Source: Terasakiella magnetica | Lineage (GTDB): Bacteria > Pseudomonadota > Alphaproteobacteria > Rhodospirillales > Magnetospirillaceae | Reading direction: 5' to 3' | NCBI GenBank assembly: GCA_902729415.1 | Contig: CACVCF010000079.1 | Location: forward strand, 23,226 to 87,225 | DNA length: 64,000 nt | Part shown: positions 7,913 through 19,377 of the stretch, in pieces | Numbering within the stretch: the first letter of the stretch is position 1 | How the letters are laid out: the number at the start of each line of letters is the position of its first letter | Translations under genes and position numbers: made by a program | Notes under the pieces: generated by a model | The model's database searches: none | What the model saw: only the letters and a program-made list of their open reading frames with translations | Told to the model about the DNA's origin: nothing

Positions 7913-9192
7913 ACGCAGCCATCATTTTCGGTCTGCTGCTGACCCTGATGCTGACCGGCATGCCGATCTCCATCTCGCTGGGCCTGACCGTTCTCACCTT
8001 CTTGTTCACCATGACCCATGTTCCGGTGGAGGCGGTGGCGCTGAAGCTGTTCACCGGCATCGAGAAGTTCGAGATCATGTCGATCCCGTTCTTCATCCTG
8101 GCGGGCAACTTCCTGACCCATGGCGGTGTTGCCCGGCGCATGATCAATTTCGCCAGCGCCATGGTCGGCCACTGGCATGGCGGCCTTGGCCTGGCGGGCG
8201 TCATGGCCTGTGCCCTGTTCGCCGCCGTGTCGGGGTCAAGCCCCGCAACCGTGGTCGCCATCGGTTCCATCATCCTGCCCGCCATGGTCAAGCAGGGCTT
8301 TCCCGACCGCTTCGGCGCGGGCATCATCACCACCTCGGGCGCCCTGGGCATCCTAATTCCCCCTTCCATCGTCATGGTCATGTACGCGGTCGCCACCAAC
8401 ACCTCGGTGGGTGCCCTGTTCATGGCGGGCGTCATTCCCGGTCTGATGCTCGCCACCCTCCTGGGGCTGGTCACCTGGTACCGGGCGTGGAAGAACAACT
8501 ACCCCCGCGGCGAGGTGGCCTCGTGGAGCGAACGTCTCCGCACCCTGCGCGAGGCGTTTTGGGGGCTGGCCCTGATCATCATCGTGATCGGCGGCATCTA
8601 TACCGGCACCTTCACCCCCACCGAGGCGGCGGCCATGAGCGCGGTCTATGCCTTCCTCATCGCCGTCTTCGTCTACAAGGATATGCCGCTGAAAGGCGTG
8701 CCGAAGGTCTTGCTATCCTCGGCCAATATGAGCGCCATGCTGCTCTACATCATCACCAATGCGGTGCTGTTCTCGTTCGTGCTTGCCAACGAGAATATTC
8801 CCCAAGCCATCGCTGACTGGATCGTCGGCAAGGATCTCGGGATCATCGCCTTCTTACTGGTGGTCAATGTGCTGCTGCTGATGGCAGGCAACTTCATGGA
8901 GCCCAGTTCCATCGTCCTGATCATGGCCCCCATCTTGTTCCCGGTGGCCATCAAACTGGGGATTGATCCGGTACATTTCGGCATCCTGATCGTGGTCAAC
9001 ATGGAGGTTGGCATGTGCCACCCCCCTGTCGGCCTCAACCTCTATGTGGCGTCGGGCATCACCAAGATGGGTATCTCAGATCTGACAGTGGCGGTGCTGC
9101 CGTGGCTGCTGGCCATGCTGGCCTTCCTGGGGCTCATCACCTATGTGCCGATAATTTCCACCTGGCTGCCCCGAACCCTGGGCATGATGTAG
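7909..9192 (+). CDS. dctM: TRAP transporter large permease DctM
   Basis: A 427-residue, highly hydrophobic protein with about twelve membrane segments and classic DctM motifs, including GGVARRMINFA, FAAVSGSSPATV, GALGILIPPSI and the MCHPPVGLNLYVASG segment near the C-terminus. It is the catalytic sodium-coupled transport subunit of the TRAP system, receiving substrate from DctP. The gene overlaps dctQ by four bases (ATGA), so the subunits are translationally coupled. Length is normal for the family and no defects are visible. Confidence 0.95.
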   Translation: MNAAIIFGLLLTLMLTGMPISISLGLTVLTFLFTMTHVPVEAVALKLFTGIEKFEIMSIPFFILAGNFLTHGGVARRMINFASAMVGHWHGGLGLAGVMACALFAAVSGSSPATVVAIGSIILPAMVKQGFPDRFGAGIITTSGALGILIPPSIVMVMYAVATNTSVGALFMAGVIPGLMLATLLGLVTWYRAWKNNYPRGEVASWSERLRTLREAFWGLALIIIVIGGIYTGTFTPTEAAAMSAVYAFLIAVFVYKDMPLKGVPKVLLSSANMSAMLLYIITNAVLFSFVLANENIPQAIADWIVGKDLGIIAFLLVVNVLLLMAGNFMEPSSIVLIMAPILFPVAIKLGIDPVHFGILIVVNMEVGMCHPPVGLNLYVASGITKMGISDLTVAVLPWLLAMLAFLGLITYVPIISTWLPRTLGMM

Positions 9193-9216
9193 CGGACCCG
9201 GAAAGCCTTTCCACAC

Positions 9217-10257
9217 ATGGGACGACAGGACATGACCATGGACAGAGCGGAAGCGCCCCTTTTCACCACGCAGCCCTGGAGGCGGATCCGGGTCTTAACC
9301 GCTCTGTTTGCCCTGGTGCTGGCTTTCCCCGCCGCCGCAGCCGAAGCACCGCCGCGGCCCACCCTCGCCAGTTCGCACTCCTTGGCGGGGCGGATCTGGC
9401 AGCCTTCGACCCGAACCTGGCTCTCACCCGAGGACTTGATGGCCGAGATTTTGGCCGCGGGGATGGTCATTCTCGGTGAGACCCACGATAACCCCGACCA
9501 TCATGCCGTTCAGGCCTGGGTGGTGCGGCGGTTGGGTGCGGCGGGGCGCCGCCCCCTTACCGCTTTCGAGATGATGGATACCGACGAGCAGGGCAAAATC
9601 GACGCCACCCTCGCCGCCCATCCCGGCCAAGCCGATTTCCTGGGCGAGGCCCTGGAGTGGAACCGTCGGGGGTGGCCCGATTGGCCGCTTTACCGCCCCA
9701 TCGTCGAGGCGACCTTGGCCGCGAAGGGCGAGATCAAGGGCGCCAATCTGCCGCGTGACCTCACCCGCCAGATCGCGAGGGGAGGAGCATCGGCGGACAT
9801 AGAAGCCCAGTTTGGCCTCGACAGCCCTCTCCGCCCCACCGAGGCCAAGGCGATGGAGGCGGAAATCCGCGACGGCCATTGCAACATGCTGCCCGACTCG
9901 GCCATTCCAGGCATGGTGAAGGTGCAGCGCGCCCGCGACGCCGCCATGGCGGAAGTCCTGGCGTTTCAGGCCACCCGCCCGGAAGCCGGGCCGGCAGTCC
10001 TGATCACCGGCTCGGGCCACGCCCGCACCGATCGAGGCGTTCCGGCCCGAACCCGCCATCTGCTGCCGGGCATCCCCATCGTGTCACTGGCGCTGGTGGA
10101 GGCGGAAGACGGCGAGACCGCGCCTGCTGCCTATGCCCGCCTGTTCGGCGCCCAAACCGTCCCCTTCGACGCAATCTGGTTCACCGCCAAAGCCGCGCGC
10201 GAGGATCAATGCGCGCAACTGGGCAAGCATCTGGAAAAGAAGAAGGGAAAGGAATAG
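9217..10257 (+). CDS. ChaN-like haem-binding/Tiki-superfamily exported protein
   Basis: A protein of up to 346 residues with an N-terminal export signal (hydrophobic VLTALFALVLAFPAAAAEA) and a ChaN domain. The VILGETHDNPDHHAVQ motif and LITGSGHARTDRGVP match the conserved histidine-bearing segments of the family, whose Campylobacter member binds haem. Possible starts are 9217, 9232 and 9238; none has a decisive ribosome site, so the N-terminus is uncertain. There is no Cys at the cleavage site, so it is probably periplasmic and not lipidated. It follows dctM by 25 bases and may be read through from it, but a role in dicarboxylate uptake is not implied. Confidence 0.8.
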   Translation: MGRQDMTMDRAEAPLFTTQPWRRIRVLTALFALVLAFPAAAAEAPPRPTLASSHSLAGRIWQPSTRTWLSPEDLMAEILAAGMVILGETHDNPDHHAVQAWVVRRLGAAGRRPLTAFEMMDTDEQGKIDATLAAHPGQADFLGEALEWNRRGWPDWPLYRPIVEATLAAKGEIKGANLPRDLTRQIARGGASADIEAQFGLDSPLRPTEAKAMEAEIRDGHCNMLPDSAIPGMVKVQRARDAAMAEVLAFQATRPEAGPAVLITGSGHARTDRGVPARTRHLLPGIPIVSLALVEAEDGETAPAAYARLFGAQTVPFDAIWFTAKAAREDQCAQLGKHLEKKKGKE

Positions 10258-10264
10258 CCCCGTC

Positions 10265-11437
10265 CTACATACCGCGTTCAAAATCGGCGGGGGCGCGGAT
10301 ATAGGCCTGGAAGATGTCGGGCAGCTTCTTGCGCAGGTCGGAATCGGGGTCGTTCTGATCCAGCTTGGCCATCGAGATCTTCTCGCAGAACATCTTGACC
10401 AGCTTCTTGTTACCGGGCACGCCAAAGATCTCGGCGAATTTCTCGTCGCCCAGTTTGTCCGTGCCCACTTCCAGAAAGATGGGAATCTGATTGAACTGAA
10501 GGAAACGGACGATCTGATTGATGGATTCCGCCGACAGAATGTGGAGATGGCTGGCCATCTGCTCCAGATCCTTGGCGTTCTGAACTTCCATGGCTTCCAG
10601 GCGATCGCAATCGACGCACATCTCCCAGAACTTCTCACCCATCTTGTCGTAGACGGTGCCGTGCAGAAAGTCGTAGCGGTCCTTGCCCAGGAACGCGATA
10701 CCCTTGGCGGCCAGGGGTTGGGTGTCAAGCATCTCGCGCATCATGGAATCCGACAAGATCCGCTTGGCCGAATCCATGCTGTGCCGCCCGATATCGGCCA
10801 AAGCGGCGATCCCTTCCGGAGTCCGCAGCGTGGTGACGCCCAGGCCCATCTCCCGGATCAGCTTCACCGGCAGTTCGGCGAAATAGGGGATCAGCGGCAC
10901 CTGCCAGTCGTAATCCAGGTAATCCTTGATGGCGCCATAAAACTGGTCGGCCTGGGTCGGCGACGGCTTGGGCACCTCCATGTCGCCCCACTTGCCCGAA
11001 ACCAGCGAGGTCAGCCTGGCCAGCAGCCCCTTGGGCTCCGGCGGCTTGGCCGGGGCGGGCTTCTCGGCGGTGCCATAGCGCTTTTCCGCATAGGCCTTGG
11101 TGCCGGAACGGACCACCATGCTGATGACCTGATTGAGCGAGCGCTCACAGCGCAACGGCTTGTCATCCTCAAGCACCGGATCGCCCTTGGCATCCACCAG
11201 CAGATCCTGAAACAGGTCACGCTTGGTCTTGACCAATTGCATGCAGGCATAGAGCAGGTCCGGCGTCGCCATAACGCTGGAATAGGGCGTGGGAAACGCC
11301 GCCAGAGCTGGAATCAGCTGAGTCAGCCGTTCGGTCACCGGTCCCTTGATGGTGGTGACGATTTCCTTACGATGAGCGGCATCCTTATCCAGAGGCTTGG
11401 CGGCCCCCGGCTTCGCAGCCTTCGCAGAACTAACCAT
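10265..11437 (-). CDS. Conserved hypothetical cytoplasmic protein
   Basis: I do not recognise this 390-residue protein. It has a Lys/Ala/Pro-rich start (SSAKAAKPGAAKPLDKD), a Pro-rich break near residue 130 (EKPAPAKPPEPKG) and a mostly helical remainder, with no signal peptide or membrane segment. A patch WEMCVDCDRLEAM contains two cysteines. Two ATGs are adjacent (11440 and 11437); the second sits better behind the AAGGGGG ribosome site. It lies 25 bases after the DUF2336 gene on the same strand, so the two are probably co-transcribed. Codon use matches its neighbours. Confidence 0.75.
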   Translation of the reverse strand: MVSSAKAAKPGAAKPLDKDAAHRKEIVTTIKGPVTERLTQLIPALAAFPTPYSSVMATPDLLYACMQLVKTKRDLFQDLLVDAKGDPVLEDDKPLRCERSLNQVISMVVRSGTKAYAEKRYGTAEKPAPAKPPEPKGLLARLTSLVSGKWGDMEVPKPSPTQADQFYGAIKDYLDYDWQVPLIPYFAELPVKLIREMGLGVTTLRTPEGIAALADIGRHSMDSAKRILSDSMMREMLDTQPLAAKGIAFLGKDRYDFLHGTVYDKMGEKFWEMCVDCDRLEAMEVQNAKDLEQMASHLHILSAESINQIVRFLQFNQIPIFLEVGTDKLGDEKFAEIFGVPGNKKLVKMFCEKISMAKLDQNDPDSDLRKKLPDIFQAYIRAPADFERGM

Positions 11438-11462
11438 CATTCCCCCTTACCGAAAGCCACCG

Positions 11463-12578
11463 TCACTCGCCCAGCACGGTGGTGGGAAGCTGGTTCATCT
11501 TAGCCAGCAGATATTCGAGATCGTCGTTCTCGAACTCCACTCCCAAATCGCCGTATTGAGTCAGGATACGCTCAATCATCCGGCGCGAGAAGCGTTCACG
11601 GTCGTTGGGGCGGCCGTCGTACTCCATCTCATACGACACATCGATGGCGGCGCGCATGGCGGCAAAGAATGCCTTGGGCAGGCCGCCCTTCTCGAACAGC
11701 GCCTCGAAGCCGCGCTTGCCCGCGTCATGGATCAGGGTCCGGCAGTTCTCGACCTTGATCCGCGCCAACCGGGCCAGCGCCACCTCGAAGAAGGTCATAT
11801 CGCCCATGCAGACGGCGCGCAGCATGATTGAAGGCGTCAACCGCCCCACCCGCGCCAGATGTTCGACCAATTGGGCGACATCGCTTTCCGAATTGGACAG
11901 CCCCAGCACCGCCAGTTCGCGCGCCTGGATCATCATGGCGGCGGCGGCTTCGGGGGTCAGGTCGGGCCGCGCCATCAGGTGTTGGCGCAGATTCTCCGAC
12001 ACTTTGGTCATCAGGCGTTCGGCCACGGTGATGGGCAGCGCCTTGCGCTCCACCAGGGACTTTCCCACCGCCTCATTTTCACCGAATTTATCGACGACCC
12101 GGTTAAGAGTGCTCTCGGCGATCTCGGCGCCTTCGTTGGAAACCAGGGTGGCGACCACGGTCTCGTCGCCGGACTCCACCAGGGCGTCGGCCAGATCGGC
12201 CGACACGGTATGGCGCGAAGCCACGGCCACCTGTTTTTCCGGGCTTTGGCTGCGGACGATCTCGATCAGATCCTCGTCGGTAAGGACGTCGGAGAATTGC
12301 AGCATGGGCAGCGACACATCTTCCACGTCCTGGGCCAAGGCGATGGCCACATCGTGGGGAACGGTGGGATTTTCCTTGAGTTGACGCGACAGGGCCTCGC
12401 GCACCCGTACCTCGGCATCGCGGACCATCAGACGGAAGATATCCTCGGCCAGCTTGCGCTCGCCCTCGCTCAACCCCTGGTGCTGAGACGCGATCTTATC
12501 CGCGATTTCAGCGCGTGTGTCCCCCGTTGGGTTCGACAGCAGGCGCTTGACATCTTCCTCGTTGAGCTTCTGTTCCAC
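11463..12578 (-). CDS. DUF2336 domain protein
   Basis: A soluble helical protein of about 371 residues matching the DUF2336 family, common in alphaproteobacteria: HEAT-like helical repeats (AEIADKIASQ, REALSRQLKEN, VAVASRHTVSADLADALVESGD, AVGKSLVERKALP) across residues 10-250. Function is not established for the family. I placed the start at the GTG at 12578 (VEQKLNEEDVKRLL) behind GAGAAG; a TTG at 12614 would add 12 residues. It is upstream of the unknown gene at 10265-11437 in the same orientation. Confidence 0.8.
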   Translation of the reverse strand: MEQKLNEEDVKRLLSNPTGDTRAEIADKIASQHQGLSEGERKLAEDIFRLMVRDAEVRVREALSRQLKENPTVPHDVAIALAQDVEDVSLPMLQFSDVLTDEDLIEIVRSQSPEKQVAVASRHTVSADLADALVESGDETVVATLVSNEGAEIAESTLNRVVDKFGENEAVGKSLVERKALPITVAERLMTKVSENLRQHLMARPDLTPEAAAAMMIQARELAVLGLSNSESDVAQLVEHLARVGRLTPSIMLRAVCMGDMTFFEVALARLARIKVENCRTLIHDAGKRGFEALFEKGGLPKAFFAAMRAAIDVSYEMEYDGRPNDRERFSRRMIERILTQYGDLGVEFENDDLEYLLAKMNQLPTTVLGE

Positions 12579-12656
12579 GGCTGTCTTCTCTTGCCCTTTG
12601 TCCGGACTATACAACGCTTCCCACGTGCTGAACAGGCGACAACGCGCCCTTCGTTC

Positions 12657-13364
12657 CTATACTGAACTCATAGCGGCCAAGAAGGCGTCCAGAACCTGCG
12701 GCCCGTGCCGTTCCAGCAGTGGCGCGGCCGAAACGGTGGCCGCCCGAAGCCCGCAGACCGACAGCCCGGCCACCGAACCGATCTCCGCCGCGTGGCCGAT
12801 GAACCAGCGCTCCATCCCCCGGGCGGTGGCCTCGACATGAAACTGCAGCCCCAAGGCGGCGCCCCCCCACGCGAACGCCTGATTGCGGGTTATGGCGGTC
12901 GAAGCCAGCAACGTCGCCCCTGCAGGCAGGTCGAAGGTATCGCCGTGCCAGTGCAGCACCGGGATGCCCGCCAGCGCCTTGAGCGGCGAGGCCATCCCAG
13001 CCTCGCTCAAATCCAGCCGCGACCAGCCGATTTCCTTGACCCCATTGTTGGGATAGACCCTGGCACCCAGGGCGCGGGCGATCAATTGCGCCCCCAGGCA
13101 GATGCCGATGAGGGGGCGCCCGGCCTGAAGCCGCGCCGCGATCAGCGCCAGTTCATGGCGGAGAAAGGGATAGATGTCGTCCTCGTAGGCGCCGATGGGA
13201 CCGCCCAGCACCACCACCAGATCCGCGGCCAGCGGATCGAGCGCCGCCAGATCGTCCCAGCCCGCCTCGACATAGGTGATGTCATATCCGGCGCGCAGCA
13301 GGACGGGCTCGAAGCTTCCAAGATCTTCGAACGCCACGTGACGGATGGCTAGGCAATGCGTCAT
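12657..13364 (-). CDS. Class I glutamine amidotransferase (GMP-synthase-like)
   Basis: A 235-residue single-domain amidotransferase. The nucleophile elbow GICLGAQ holds the catalytic Cys, and LGLQFHVEA holds the His and Glu of the triad. VVLGGPIGAYEDD forms the usual oxyanion-side loop. There is no synthetase domain, so it resembles stand-alone GMP-synthase-like or gamma-glutamyl-hydrolase-like enzymes rather than GuaA. The ATG at 13364 (MTHCLAIRH) is preferred because it follows a G-rich ribosome site; the open frame extends ten residues upstream. The true acceptor or substrate is unknown. It is 83 bases downstream of the chemoreceptor gene. Confidence 0.85.
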   Translation of the reverse strand: MTHCLAIRHVAFEDLGSFEPVLLRAGYDITYVEAGWDDLAALDPLAADLVVVLGGPIGAYEDDIYPFLRHELALIAARLQAGRPLIGICLGAQLIARALGARVYPNNGVKEIGWSRLDLSEAGMASPLKALAGIPVLHWHGDTFDLPAGATLLASTAITRNQAFAWGGAALGLQFHVEATARGMERWFIGHAAEIGSVAGLSVCGLRAATVSAAPLLERHGPQVLDAFLAAMSSV

Positions 13365-13447
13365 GACCCCCCAATCGGAACGGTCGTCATCCACCCTTCA
13401 TACCCGAGGATCACCCCCGCGTCGAGGCTGGAAAGCTGCCCGCCCCC

Positions 13448-15163
13448 TCATGCCGCACGCACGTTGCCCAGGAACTGCTCAATGGTTCCCCGCAGGCGGC
13501 CCGACTGGTCGGCCAGGGTGCGCGACGCCTCCAGCACTTCACGAGATGACCGCCCGGTCTGGTCGGCGGCATCTTGCACCTGCACCACATTGCCGGAAAC
13601 CTCGGCGGTTCCCGCCGCCGCCTGTTCGACATTGCGGGCGATTTCCTGGGTGGCGGCGCTTTGGGCGCTGACGGCGTCGGCCACATCGCCGGAGATATGC
13701 CCGATTTCCTCGATCACCCGGACGATGGTGGCGATGGTATCAACCACACGGGTGGTCTGCTCCTGAATGGCGGAAATCTGCTGGCCAATCTCGTCGGTGG
13801 CCCGCGCCGTCTGGTTGGCGAGGTTCTTGACTTCCCCCGCCACCACGGCGAAGCCCTTGCCCGCCTCACCGGCACGCGCCGCTTCGATGGTGGCGTTCAA
13901 GGCCAGCAGGTTGGTCTGGGCCGCGATGTCGTTGATCAGCTGGACTACCTCGCCGATCTTCTGCGCGGTGGAGGCCAGTTCGCTGACCACCTCGCCAGCG
14001 CGCGAGGCCTCGGCCACCGCATTGCGGGAAATCTCGCTGGAATGGCCGACCTGCCGGCCGATCTCGTGGATCGAGCTGGACAATTCCTCGGCGGCGGCGG
14101 CGACGGTCTGAACATTGACCGAGGCTTCCTCCGAGGCGGCGGCCACGGCCGTGGCCTGCTGGCTGGTCTGGGCGGCGGTGGCGCTCATGCAGCCGGCGGT
14201 CGCCTGAAGCTGATTGGCGGCGGCGGCCACCAGATGCATCATGTCGCTGGCAGCCTCGTCGAAGGTCGTCGTCAACTGCTCGATCCGGGCCGCCCGTTCA
14301 CGCTGGGCCTCGTCGGCCGCGCGCTGGGCCTCCTCCAACTGGCGCTGACGGATGAGATTGCCGCGGAAGACCTCCATGGCCACCGCCATCTCCCCGATTT
14401 CATCGCCACGGGCGGCGGAGGGAATGGTGACCGAGGTATCGCCCTTGGACAGGGTCTCCATGGCCTCGGTCATGCCAACCAGCGGCGGGACGATGCTGGC
14501 CGCGGTCCGGGCCGCCGTCAGCAGAGCCGCCAGCACCCCGATGATCAGCGCGGCGATGGCCACGGTGACCATGGTGCTGATCATGGACGACACTTCCTGG
14601 GAATCGGCGGTCAGCATCTTTTGCTGGTTGTCGATCATGCCGCCGGTGCGGCGCCCGTCAGCTCCCTTCTCACCCGACAGCACGATGACCAGACGGCGCA
14701 CATTGGGAACCGCCTCGGCGACCAGAACCTCGATCGCCTCCTTGGTGGCGCCCAGCCCCTCGGACTTATCCTGCGCCTTGCGCAGATTGCCCAGCAGCGT
14801 CTTGGCCTCGGTCCATAATTCCTTGTTGCGGGACTCGGTGAAACCGGCCGACAACTTATCCATGGCGGCGATGGAGCCATCAAGGTCGGACCAGGCATCG
14901 GCCCGTTCCTTCTTGAAACTGTCGTTGCCCGTCAGAAGATAGCCGCGCAATGCAGCCAGAGAGGCGAACATATCGCCCTCGATGGCGGTACTGGTCTGCG
15001 CTACCGGCATGCGGAAGTTGATCATGCGCTCGGATGAAGCCCGAACCCCAGAGGCTTCGAAGACAATCACACCGCAAACCACGGCGATCAGCCCACATAG
15101 AATCCCAAAGCCCAGCCATAACCGTTGCCCGATCCTCAGACCGGTCGATGATACGTTTGCCAT
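13448..15163 (-). CDS. Methyl-accepting chemotaxis protein, CHASE3-like sensor
   Basis: A 571-residue chemoreceptor. Transmembrane helix 1 is at about 16-37. The periplasmic helical sensor carries FRMPVAQTSTA and SLAALRGYLLTGNDSF, a pattern resembling CHASE3. Transmembrane helix 2 is near 195-215, followed by HAMP (ARGDEIGEMA) and a long signalling coiled coil whose tip includes the invariant AAQTNLLALNATIEAARAGE region. No C-terminal NWETF-like CheR pentapeptide is present. It is a clear paralogue of the receptor at 35455-37146, sharing sensor and signalling domains. The signal sensed is unknown. Confidence 0.95.
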   Translation of the reverse strand: MANVSSTGLRIGQRLWLGFGILCGLIAVVCGVIVFEASGVRASSERMINFRMPVAQTSTAIEGDMFASLAALRGYLLTGNDSFKKERADAWSDLDGSIAAMDKLSAGFTESRNKELWTEAKTLLGNLRKAQDKSEGLGATKEAIEVLVAEAVPNVRRLVIVLSGEKGADGRRTGGMIDNQQKMLTADSQEVSSMISTMVTVAIAALIIGVLAALLTAARTAASIVPPLVGMTEAMETLSKGDTSVTIPSAARGDEIGEMAVAMEVFRGNLIRQRQLEEAQRAADEAQRERAARIEQLTTTFDEAASDMMHLVAAAANQLQATAGCMSATAAQTSQQATAVAAASEEASVNVQTVAAAAEELSSSIHEIGRQVGHSSEISRNAVAEASRAGEVVSELASTAQKIGEVVQLINDIAAQTNLLALNATIEAARAGEAGKGFAVVAGEVKNLANQTARATDEIGQQISAIQEQTTRVVDTIATIVRVIEEIGHISGDVADAVSAQSAATQEIARNVEQAAAGTAEVSGNVVQVQDAADQTGRSSREVLEASRTLADQSGRLRGTIEQFLGNVRAA

Positions 15164-15378
15164 TGCCCCCCCAACCGAAACGTCAAAAACGCCTGCATCA
15201 CGTTAAACGCCGATAATCACTGCTATGCAAAAGGGTTAGCCCTTTTTTCTTAACAAATATCAAATGAGTGATCCGATATCCACTATTTCTGTGCATCGGA
15301 TTTCCCCTAGGCCGGATCGGCCATCCGGCAGCACTTTCCATTTGCATCCCATGCGGAGCGAGCGCAAATCTCAGAACC

Positions 15379-17171
<1,793 letters not shown>

Positions 17172-17175
<4 letters not shown>

Positions 17176-18818
17176 GCGCTCCGCTCCCTCCATCTCCCGG
17201 TGAGGCGCCCCAGGCCCCGCAGCCCAGCCAGGAACAGATGATGCAGATGCTGGCGGCCATGGTGAGTGGCGGCCAGCCGGGCGGGCCGCCCCAGCCGCCG
17301 CCCTCGACCGCCGCTCTCCTGAAAGCGCGGATCAAGGGGCTGTTCGGCTTTATCCGTTGGCTGTTCGCCGCCCCGGAAGGCCCGCCGGAAAGCCAGCCCC
17401 AGGGCGTTCTCGCCTGGCCGCGCCGCTTTCTGCGCGGCATCGTCGATTGGTTCTTGCCCTCGCTCAATCCGGTCGAGCCCGCGCCGCTGCAGGACTATCA
17501 CGCGCCGCAGCACAGCCAGCGCCTCTACCTGCTGGCCAATTCCTATCCCCTGCCCACCTGGCGGCCCATGGCGCGGGTGGTCATGACCCTGACCGCCATT
17601 TTCCTGGCCTGGGCCATGGTGTCGCGCCTGGACGAGGTCGCCATCGCCGAGGGCGAGGTCGTCCCCGAAGGCAAGGTCAAGGTCATCCAGCATCTGGAAG
17701 GCGGCGTGGTCCGCGAAATCCACGTGGCCGATGGCGACGAGGTCAAGGAGGGGGCGCCGCTGCTGCTGATCGAGCTTCCTGTCAGCTCGCTGAACCGGGA
17801 GGAGCTTCAGGTCCGCCTCGACGGCTATATGCTGCAACGCGCCCGCCTGCAATCCGAACTGACCGGCCAGAAGCTGGCTTTCCCCGAGGAGGAGGCCAAG
17901 CGTCAGCCCCCGCTGGTGGAATCCGAGCGCCGCTCGTACGAGGCCCGCCTGCAATCCTTGAAGGCGTCCCTTAACGTCTTGAACGAACAGGTGCGGCAGA
18001 AAGGCCTGGAGGTTCAGGAATACGAGACCAAGCAGCGCTCGCTCGTCACCAGTCTGCGCCTATCCCAGCAGCGCTTCGAGATGTCCAAGGATCTGATGAA
18101 ATCCGGCCTGGCGTCGCGCATGGATCACGTCCAGATGGAATCCCAGGTCGAGGATCTCAAGGGCCAGTTGGAGACGGTCAGCTCCTCCATTCCCCGCGCC
18201 CAGGCGGGCCAGCAGGAAGCCCGGCGGCGCATGGAGGAGGAGCAGGCCCGCTTCCAGCGCACCGCCCAGGGCGAAATGTCAGAGGCCGAGCTGAACATCG
18301 CCCGCACCCGCGAATTGCTTACCCAGGCCTCGGACCAGCAGCGCCGCGCCATCATCACCAGCCCCATCGACGGCATCGTCAAGAACCTGCGCTCCAACAC
18401 CATCGGCGGCGTGGTCCGCCCCGGCGACCCCATCTTGGAACTGGTGCCGCTGCACGAACGCTTGCAGATCGACGCCAAACTCAGCCCCATGGATCGCGGC
18501 TATGTCCAGATCGGTCAGAAGGCCACCGTCAAGATCAGCGCCTATGACTACACCACCTATGGCGGCCTGGAGGGACTGGTGACTTTGGTGGCCCCCGACA
18601 CTACCGTGCCCCAGGCGCAACAAGGCCCCAACGCCCAGCCCTATTACCGGGTGCTGGTGCAAACCGACCGCGCCTATATCGGCGACGAAAGCGCCAAGCG
18701 CCTGATCAGCCCCGGCATGCAGGCCACTGTCGAAATTCACACCGGCACCCGCTCGGTGATGGAATTCCTGGTCAAGCCAGTACTAAAGCTGCGTCACGAG
18801 GCATTCCGTGAGCGTTAA
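17172..18818 (+). CDS. HlyD-family membrane fusion protein of type I secretion
   Basis: A 548-residue adaptor. One membrane segment lies at about 134-150 (VVMTLTAIFLAWAM). It is followed by a biotinyl/lipoyl-like half-motif (VKVIQHLEGGVVREIHVADG), a long coiled coil (about 210-400) and the second half (AIITSPIDGIVKNL), as in HlyD/PrtE adaptors. Unusually, some 130 residues precede the membrane helix and are rich in Pro, Gln and Gly (QEQMMQMLAAMVSGGQPGG), much longer than the usual short cytoplasmic tail. It overlaps the ABC gene by four bases, and together they form the inner-membrane part of a type I secretion machine. Confidence 0.9.
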
Positions 18819-18942
18819 ACCTCAGATTCCGCAAGGCTCGTATCCATAATTCGAACATGGCTTTTTCTTGTCCATGCGATGAGATCTCGGTAAAAATCAG
18901 GCAATGCTAAAGTAGAAGCCGTCCATTCCAGGTCTAAGCATC

Positions 18943-19377
18943 ATGATTCTTCCCCACTCCGTCATCCGCTGGGGCTCCTCACTTCTGGTGGGCATCCCTT
19001 TCGTCGATCACGACCATCACGAAGCTGTCGAAATGATCAACCGTATGGCGGGTGCGGACGGAGCAGAACGTCTGAGCCTGATGCGGGCCTTCCTCGGCCA
19101 TTGCGAGGAACACTTCGCCCGCGAGGAAGAGATGATGACCCGCACCGGCTTCTTCGCCCTCGACCCTCACCGCCAGGAGCATCAGCGGGTGCTGGCCGAG
19201 GCCCAGCGGGTTCTGACGCGCCTGGAAATGGGCAGTGACGAGACCGAATATTTCCGCGAGGTGTTGCCGCAATGGTTCCTGGAACACCGGGCGACCATGG
19301 ATTACGTCACCGCCGATTTCGCATTGGAGCACGGCTGGCACGGCGAAGACCAAGACCCGGTCAAAGCGGCGCAGTAG
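18943..19377 (+). CDS. Bacteriohemerythrin
   Basis: A 144-residue single-domain hemerythrin. The di-iron ligand set is visible: His25 in VDHDHH, His57 and Glu61 in CEEHFAREEE, His76 and His80 in HRQEH, and His115 with Asp120 in EHRATMD. It therefore should bind O2 or sense oxygen or nitric oxide. There is no signal peptide, so it is cytoplasmic. The 3' end overlaps the convergent aminopeptidase gene by 17 bases. Multiple hemerythrins are common in microaerophilic magnetospirilla. Confidence 0.93.
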   Translation: MILPHSVIRWGSSLLVGIPFVDHDHHEAVEMINRMAGADGAERLSLMRAFLGHCEEHFAREEEMMTRTGFFALDPHRQEHQRVLAEAQRVLTRLEMGSDETEYFREVLPQWFLEHRATMDYVTADFALEHGWHGEDQDPVKAAQ

